From contig CAZCLD010000050.1 of the NCBI GenBank assembly GCA_964499425.1, positions 1 through 10,212 of the forward strand: 10,212 nt of DNA. Direction: 5' to 3'. Position 1 is the stretch's first letter. Each line of letters starts with the position of its first letter. Source of the DNA: JAQBYK01 sp964499425. GTDB taxonomy: Bacteria > Patescibacteriota > Gracilibacteria > UBA1369 > LOWO2-01-FULL-3. Both the position numbers and the translations under genes were made by a program. The notes beneath the pieces are model-generated. The model searched no databases. It was not told the origin of the DNA and was given only the letters and a program-made list of their open reading frames with translations. This document shows, in pieces, positions 6,417-10,212 of this stretch.

Positions 6417-7241
6417 TTAACCAGTCAGCATTACTGTATCGAACCATTTTTTAGCTGAATCTTGATAGGCTTCACCTTCAGCTCCTCCTTCTTCAGGTGT
6501 GAATTGTGTTGGATTAGGGTGTTTTGGCATGTATCTACCTGGTGCCATTGTGTACATTGTTTTACCGTTTACTCCAGGACCAAATACCATGAATAATTCT
6601 GTTGTGGGTCTTTTAGCAGTAGCTACAACTGGTACAACTACAGCACCTCTTACAACTTGGAATTGAACTTTGTTGTCAGGATTTTCTTCTTTAAATCTTG
6701 CTACGAAGGCTTCATTTGCTGCGGGGTCACTTCCTTTATTAAGTGCATAAACTTCTTCTCTTACAGCTTCAGCAGCTGCAATATCTGTCTCTGAAATAAT
6801 GCCATCATCTAAAAGTTCTTGCATAGTTGAAACGCCCTCTTGTCCCATACTTTTTCCCATTTCCATAGAAAAAGCCGAAACTCCGGGGTCACTTGCAACT
6901 TCAGCAGGTAGGTTGGCTTGAACATCAAGGCATAGCTCTTCTAGAGTGCCATGCTCAAACTTACTTCCAGCATCGGTTCCTTTGATGTGCAAACTGTCCA
7001 CATGTCCTGCAGCGGCAGCTGTAATCGTGAGTTCTCTGTTTTCAGCGTCTTTAAAGGTAAAGAAGGGTGTATTTGCATCCAATTCTTCTTCACTACCATC
7101 TGCTTTAGTAACTTTTACTTTAAGCGCTGGTTTCCAAGGCTTTGTTTCGTCGACCTCTGTTACTTCGACTGCCTTGAAGTTTAGATATTTTGGATCTGAC
7201 TCCATAGAGAATGATCCGTTTTCTGGTGTTACTTCTCCCAT
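6417..7241 (-). CDS. Acidic hypothetical protein
   Basis: I do not recognise this 274-aa protein. Residues 18-80 alternate short hydrophobic and charged stretches typical of beta strands ('KALKVKVTK'-like and 'FFTFKD'). Residues 95-185 look helical and strongly acidic. Residues 190-245 are hydrophobic and glycine/proline-rich, with 'VVVPVVATAK' (201-210), 'ELFMVFGPG' (215-223) and 'MYTMAPGRYMPKHPNP' (229-244), which reads like a conserved core, and the protein ends with a WFDTVMLTG helix-like tail. It starts at ATG 7241, 15 bases after the stop of the HD-domain gene, with no Shine-Dalgarno, so the two are probably one transcript. The terminator follows directly. No signal peptide or membrane segment is evident. 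The APG-x-x-MP-x-HP segment is worth a profile search; no function is claimed. Confidence 0.85.
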   Translation of the reverse strand: MGEVTPENGSFSMESDPKYLNFKAVEVTEVDETKPWKPALKVKVTKADGSEEELDANTPFFTFKDAENRELTITAAAAGHVDSLHIKGTDAGSKFEHGTLEELCLDVQANLPAEVASDPGVSAFSMEMGKSMGQEGVSTMQELLDDGIISETDIAAAEAVREEVYALNKGSDPAANEAFVARFKEENPDNKVQFQVVRGAVVVPVVATAKRPTTELFMVFGPGVNGKTMYTMAPGRYMPKHPNPTQFTPEEGGAEGEAYQDSAKKWFDTVMLTG

Positions 7242-7256
7242 AATATTTGGGTTAAA

Positions 7257-8471
7257 TTATTTAATTTTTGAGTCTTCTAATGCTGCGTTGACCAGTCTGT
7301 TTGCAGCTCGTAGTTTACCTCTTATAGGGCCCATTTTACGGCTATCAACTGTTCCATCATCGTTAATTGCTGCCAAAATTTCTGGTATAACTTCTTTAGG
7401 AATTTGTTTTGTGATACTCAGTGCTCTTAGACTTGCTTCAAGTTTTTCTTTATCATATCTAGGGATTTTAGCTACTTCTCTCATTTTCCCAGCTAAAACG
7501 TCTGCTGTGTCATCAATACGTGTTGGGAGTTTTTCCAAACGGACTATTTCAGCCTGGAGCTTTCCTTTATCTAAGCCTTTTTCTAGACTGCCCTCTGCTG
7601 GCCATAAAAAACTACTGGCATCACTAATTACCTTCATATTGTGGATAGTATCAACCAAAAACATGAAATTACTTAAATCAGATTGTCCGTTTTTACTTAA
7701 AGAGCCCATTGTGTCGATATAGCTTGCTGTTAGAGCCCAAGAAAGTTCGTCTTCACTCAAGTTCCCAAGGTGTTTTCTGAAGGTTTTGATATTTACTTTG
7801 TTAAATTGATTGGCAACCATGTGTTTTTCTACAGCGGTAAAGAGAACATCTGGTAAATCAAGATTCTCTTTAAATGTTTCTAGTCTTTCTTTTCCAGATT
7901 TTGCGTGGCCAAAATAACCTATTCCACTTATGCCTTGTTCTTCACAGTATGCTTTTAAGGCCTGTGGATCGGATTTTGCAGCTTCTGGAATTCTTTCTTG
8001 CCACTGCTCCCAGCTAACTGACTCGTTTTTGCGGTCATCGGCGAATTTAATAGTTAGAGAGTCAGGTTTTGTAATGTCATGTAGGAAGGTGTAGGCAAGG
8101 AGACTTTCTCTAGCTGATACTCCTACAAGTTGCATTCGGTTTTGAATGTCTTTTGGTATACCTGGTGCAAATCTACCAGCTGCAACGTCATCTACTGCGC
8201 TTAATATACGGGCTAAATGGCTGTCCATAAATAGTCCCTCGGTGTGATAATCGCCATATTGAGGTGTATTGAAGGATCGTTGAGTTACATCTTCTCTTAA
8301 TTCAGCCAAATTCTCTCCTGGAAATAACTCATCAACTTGGGCTGTTAGCGCTGCGATTCTTTCTGGTCGTTCTGCTGCTTCCTTTTGCGCGACTAATGCT
8401 AAGTCAACTTCTGCTTCTGTTACGGCATCTAAGCCGGTATCTGCATTATTGCGGGTGTCTGGGGTAGTCAT
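7257..8471 (-). CDS. HD-domain protein (predicted metal-dependent phosphohydrolase)
   Basis: The 404-aa protein has an HD-type pattern in residues about 75-255: His76 in YHTEG, His85 in DSHLARI, the His131-Asp132 doublet in FLHDITKP, His189 in YFGHAKSG, His217 in EKHM and Asp253 in YIDTMGS. The order and the 'LHDITKP...GHA..G' wording resemble the HD domains of the CCA-adding tRNA nucleotidyltransferase group, but no nucleotidyltransferase head is present. Family members hydrolyse phosphoester bonds of nucleotides or cyclic nucleotides; the substrate here cannot be read. Residues 1-60 are acidic and Ala-rich, and 290-404 form a charged helical C-terminal region of unknown type. It is the promoter-proximal gene of a two-gene leftward unit with the acidic 274-aa protein, and its ATG 8471 lies next to a divergent promoter region. 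No signal peptide is present. Confidence 0.85.
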   Translation of the reverse strand: MTTPDTRNNADTGLDAVTEAEVDLALVAQKEAAERPERIAALTAQVDELFPGENLAELREDVTQRSFNTPQYGDYHTEGLFMDSHLARILSAVDDVAAGRFAPGIPKDIQNRMQLVGVSARESLLAYTFLHDITKPDSLTIKFADDRKNESVSWEQWQERIPEAAKSDPQALKAYCEEQGISGIGYFGHAKSGKERLETFKENLDLPDVLFTAVEKHMVANQFNKVNIKTFRKHLGNLSEDELSWALTASYIDTMGSLSKNGQSDLSNFMFLVDTIHNMKVISDASSFLWPAEGSLEKGLDKGKLQAEIVRLEKLPTRIDDTADVLAGKMREVAKIPRYDKEKLEASLRALSITKQIPKEVIPEILAAINDDGTVDSRKMGPIRGKLRAANRLVNAALEDSKIK

Positions 8472-8535
8472 AAGGTGTGCTTGTAAAATATTACAATTAT
8501 GTTATAATTGTATAATGTAATTTAATATATGTCTA
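8472..8535. promoter_or_regulatory. Divergent overlapping promoters with a 21-bp palindrome
   Basis: Plus strand: -35 TTGTAA (8481-8486), 16-base spacer, extended -10 TGT-TATAAT (8500-8508), with a second TATAAT at 8511-8516. Minus strand: -35 TAGACA (8535-8530), 17-base spacer, -10 TACAAT (8512-8507). The two -10 hexamers overlap at 8507-8508 inside an inverted repeat, TACAATTAT-GTT-ATAATTGTA (8492-8512). Leaders would be about 14 bases rightward and 29 bases leftward. A protein bound to the palindrome would block both directions. The palindrome could also be a by-product of two overlapping AT-rich hexamers. Confidence 0.6.
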
Positions 8536-8678
8536 GGGGAAATAACGAAAAAGTAAAAAAAGCTGAAGCTACTCGTCAGAAAATATTGGATGAAATCCAA
8601 TATATTGAATCTGTTGAGGAGCAGTTACAGAATGATGCTGAACAGCAGAAAATTCATAAAATTCGTAAAAGTTTGTAA
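8529..8678 (+). CDS. Small helical hypothetical protein (49 aa)
   Basis: A 49-codon frame starts at ATG 8529, 14 bases after the predicted transcription start, and ends with TAA 8676-8678, whose last A is the first base of the next gene's ATG (TAATG). The product starts MSRGNNEKVKKAEATRQKIL, continues with a Glu/Gln-rich helical stretch (YIESVEEQLQNDAEQQ, 25-40) and ends KIHKIRKSL. It is highly charged, without hydrophobic segments, and looks like a single amphipathic helix. I do not recognise it. The exact stop/start overlap and its position directly behind a promoter argue that it is real. It could be a partner of the larger protein encoded immediately downstream, with which it would be made in step; that is inference. 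Confidence 0.7.
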   Translation: MSRGNNEKVKKAEATRQKILDEIQYIESVEEQLQNDAEQQKIHKIRKSL

Positions 8679-9307
8679 TGTCAGAAGCTGATGCCCAAAT
8701 AGATAGTGATGATCTACTTTCACCTGAGGGTAAGGAAAATGTCGATGGTCTTGTTGCTTTGAATGGCCGTTTAGAAGAATTGGATTCTACTAATCGTAAA
8801 TTGTATGAGGAAACACTTGCTAGATACGATGCTTTGATTTTGGGGCTTATTCTTAGACTCAGAGATAAGGCTACACCGGGTCCGGACAAGGGTAAATATG
8901 TAAAACTTAAGAAGCAACTTGAAGCGCGTAGAGGTGAATTTGCAAATGCTTTTCCCGAGTTACAGTCTGAGGATAGAGCTCTAAAGGAAAAGGCTCGTAT
9001 TGAAGCAAAGGCTGAGCAAATGTTTGATGCTTTAGATCAAAAGGAACAGATAGGTGATGAGGAGAAAACGTTGTTTAAACGGGCTTATCATCGTTTGCCA
9101 ATAAATTTAAGAGGGCAATATTTGAATCAGTTAAAAGGCTGTTTGAAAAACAAGGATCAGGCGGGCGTGGTTACTGGATTTAGAGCTATACTTTTTGAAT
9201 TATCAAGAAGGGCTTTGATTGAGTCTCAGGGCAAGGAGACTCTAGGGAATTTTGATTCTCCAATTACAGTCCAGTACTTAGGCTATGACAAAAAAATCCT
9301 CGCTTAG
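8678..9307 (+). CDS. Hypothetical coiled-coil-like protein, probable N-terminal part of a frameshifted gene
   Basis: The 209-aa frame begins at ATG 8678 within TAATG, sharing a base with the stop of the preceding small gene. Residues 1-25 are acidic and probably disordered. Residues 26-130 are charged, helix-forming and coiled-coil-like ('NRKLYEETLARYDALILGL', 'ARIEAKAEQMFDALDQKEQ'), and 130-185 form a helical segment with 'LFKRAYHRLPINLRGQYLN'. I recognise no family. The frame stops at TAG 9305-9307 only ten bases after a run of seven A, while the -1 frame opens at 9289 and continues to the window edge without a usable start. The last residues ILA after DKK are therefore probably not the native end; the natural continuation would be DKK-NPRLDRPPTERLGG. 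This part alone could still be a stable short product if slippage is programmed. Confidence 0.8.
   Translation: MSEADAQIDSDDLLSPEGKENVDGLVALNGRLEELDSTNRKLYEETLARYDALILGLILRLRDKATPGPDKGKYVKLKKQLEARRGEFANAFPELQSEDRALKEKARIEAKAEQMFDALDQKEQIGDEEKTLFKRAYHRLPINLRGQYLNQLKGCLKNKDQAGVVTGFRAILFELSRRALIESQGKETLGNFDSPITVQYLGYDKKILA
9289..9304 (+). other. Frameshift window at an A7 run (-1 shift joins two frames)
   Basis: The zero frame reads GAC AAA AAA ATC up to TAG 9305, and the -1 frame is closed upstream by TGA 9286-9288. Any switch between them must fall in these 16 bases, and they contain A7 at 9290-9296. Slipping back one base, or adding one A, gives GAC AAA AAA AAT CCT. The heptamer is C AAA AAA rather than the ideal A AAA AAG, and no clear downstream hairpin is seen, so programmed slippage is possible but not favoured over mutation or a homopolymer error. 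Confidence 0.6.
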
Positions 9308-10212
9308 ACAGGCCTCCTACTGAACGCTTAGGTGGAAACACAAAGCAGGGCGATATTCAGATTGATGTACATGGAGTTTTACGAGACGGTAAACCATTTG
9401 TATATGAGACTAAGGCATATCCAAGAAGGCAGTTTGGTGCTGAATATGGTAAGGGAGAATCTGCTACAGGCAGAAACCAATTATTGAAATATCAAAAAGC
9501 GATTGAAGAGGGGAAAATTGAGGGAGCAGCAATTGAGATTCAGGGACGGATTGATCATGATTTTTTGAAGTGGGCTGTTGGTGAAGGATTATCGGACAAA
9601 GGTGCTATTGAGGATGTAGAAATAATATATTCTTTACCTTTGCCAAGCGGTAGAGAATATCGATTTATCTTAAAAAGAGGAAAAGGTATGGGGCTACAAT
9701 TTGAGAATGAACGTAGTGATTATACGATGGATGATATGATTGTGATTAGGGGGTTAGCTCAGTCGCTTAGGGATAAATCTATTACAAGTGTAATGGAGGA
9801 CGTAAATATTGATCCTGATGTGGATCATCCTTTGGTGACTAGGGAGCATATTCTACATCCAGAGAATATTACTGATCCGGCAATTTTTGAAGCATACAAC
9901 GATTTGAGATTAGAGGGTATCTGGGATCGATTGACAGATAAGGCTCTTGAACCGCCAGAAAAAGACAAGGTATCAGCGTATGATGAAAGGGCTAACAGAG
10001 AATTTGTGATGAATATGTTGGTCGAATTCCAGAATTTCTTAAATGCTAATCCAGAGGTGAAAGACGTAAAAACTGCATATGTTGTTACTGAATCTCAGTA
10101 TGATGAAGTTGTAGATACAGCAATGGGGGAAATTGCAAAAATCAGAGCTTACGAAATAGAAAGAGCAGGATCAAGAGGAGAAAAAAGGAGAAAGGTGGAA
10201 AGAGATATACTT
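9289..10212 (+). CDS. PD-(D/E)XK nuclease-like region, -1 frame continuation of the 209-aa protein (3' end outside window)
   Basis: This frame is open for 308 codons from just after TGA 9286-9288 to the window edge, and is typical coding sequence. Early on it reads IDVHG (Asp codon 9364), a beta-hairpin-like VLRDGKPFVY, ETK (9406-9414), then NQLLKYQKA (9475-9501) leading into a helix and the strand GAAIEI. Asp, then about 13 residues, Glu-X-Lys, then a helix with Gln and Tyr is the arrangement of the PD-(D/E)XK nuclease core, where Asp, Glu and Lys bind metal and catalyse phosphodiester cleavage. No ATG, GTG or TTG occurs in frame before these motifs (the first are TTG 9484 and ATG 9688), so the region needs the upstream 209-aa frame for translation. 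The remainder (about 9600-10212) is charged and unrecognised. The nuclease assignment rests on motif spacing only. Confidence 0.6.

Noticed and set aside
6946..7722. Plus-strand 258-aa Ser/Leu-rich frame
   Set aside because: It spans the junction of two well-formed minus-strand genes and is the complement of their acidic and Ala-rich codons, with no promoter or coupled neighbour.
8569..8889. Minus-strand 106-aa frame
   Set aside because: It is antisense to the 49-aa and 209-aa plus-strand genes, which are linked by a TAATG overlap and a promoter.
9285..9323. ATG at 9285 in a third frame as a possible reinitiation start
   Set aside because: It reaches TGA at 9321 after twelve codons and does not enter the long downstream frame.
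9749..9775. GGGGGTTAGCTCAGTCG, resembling the 5' half of a tRNA
   Set aside because: No anticodon stem, TTC-arm or matching acceptor strand follows at the expected distance, and the sequence is in-frame coding.
1..10212. UGA recoded to glycine, as in some Gracilibacteria
   Set aside because: TGA ends tgt, the microprotein, ruvA and glmS exactly at expected C-termini, so it is a stop codon here.
1..10212. CRISPR array, insertion sequence, rRNA or tRNA genes
   Set aside because: No regularly spaced direct repeats, transposase motifs, terminal inverted repeats or RNA-gene signatures were seen; the only array-like repeat (1-177) is in-frame coding.

Overview
The window looks like a chromosomal segment of a bacterium with a small, AT-leaning genome that uses the standard bacterial code: TAA, TAG and TGA all end genes here, and tryptophan is TGG. 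Tightly overlapping genes, almost no recognisable Shine-Dalgarno sequences, lysine-rich housekeeping proteins and several large orphan proteins suggest a Candidate Phyla Radiation (Patescibacteria) member, perhaps of the Peregrinibacteria/Gracilibacteria side. This placement is an inference from style, not from a marker gene.

Left part (1-762, minus strand): the first 254 residues of a protein with a peptidoglycan-binding fold and a long Glu-Pro-Gly-Lys type repeat tail that runs off the window. It has its own promoter just upstream (792-820).

Centre (841-6406, minus strand): a compact transcription unit. A strong promoter embedded in a terminator hairpin (6365-6406) would drive, in order, an unknown 241-aa protein, tgt (tRNA-guanine transglycosylase), an unlisted 49-aa lysine-rich microprotein, ruvA, an M24 aminopeptidase and glmS. 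The tgt/microprotein, microprotein/ruvA and ruvA/peptidase junctions are all 4-base ATGA overlaps, so these four genes are probably translationally coupled. Their functions (tRNA modification, Holliday junction processing, peptide turnover, amino-sugar synthesis for the cell wall) are unrelated housekeeping roles.

Right part (6417-10212): an accessory region of orphan genes arranged divergently around a short AT-rich intergenic region (8472-8528) that carries face-to-face promoters and a 21-bp palindrome. Leftward lie a 404-aa HD-domain protein and a 274-aa acidic protein of unknown function, ending at the terminator. Rightward lie a 49-aa helical small protein, a 209-aa coiled-coil-like protein and, in the -1 frame, a long open stretch to the window edge with a PD-(D/E)XK nuclease-like motif set. 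The last two look like one protein interrupted at a run of seven A (9290-9296), either by programmed slippage, by mutation or by an assembly error.

The HD hydrolase, nuclease-like protein, small coupled protein and shared divergent control region are the best candidates for an undescribed system. Nothing in the sequence fixes its role.
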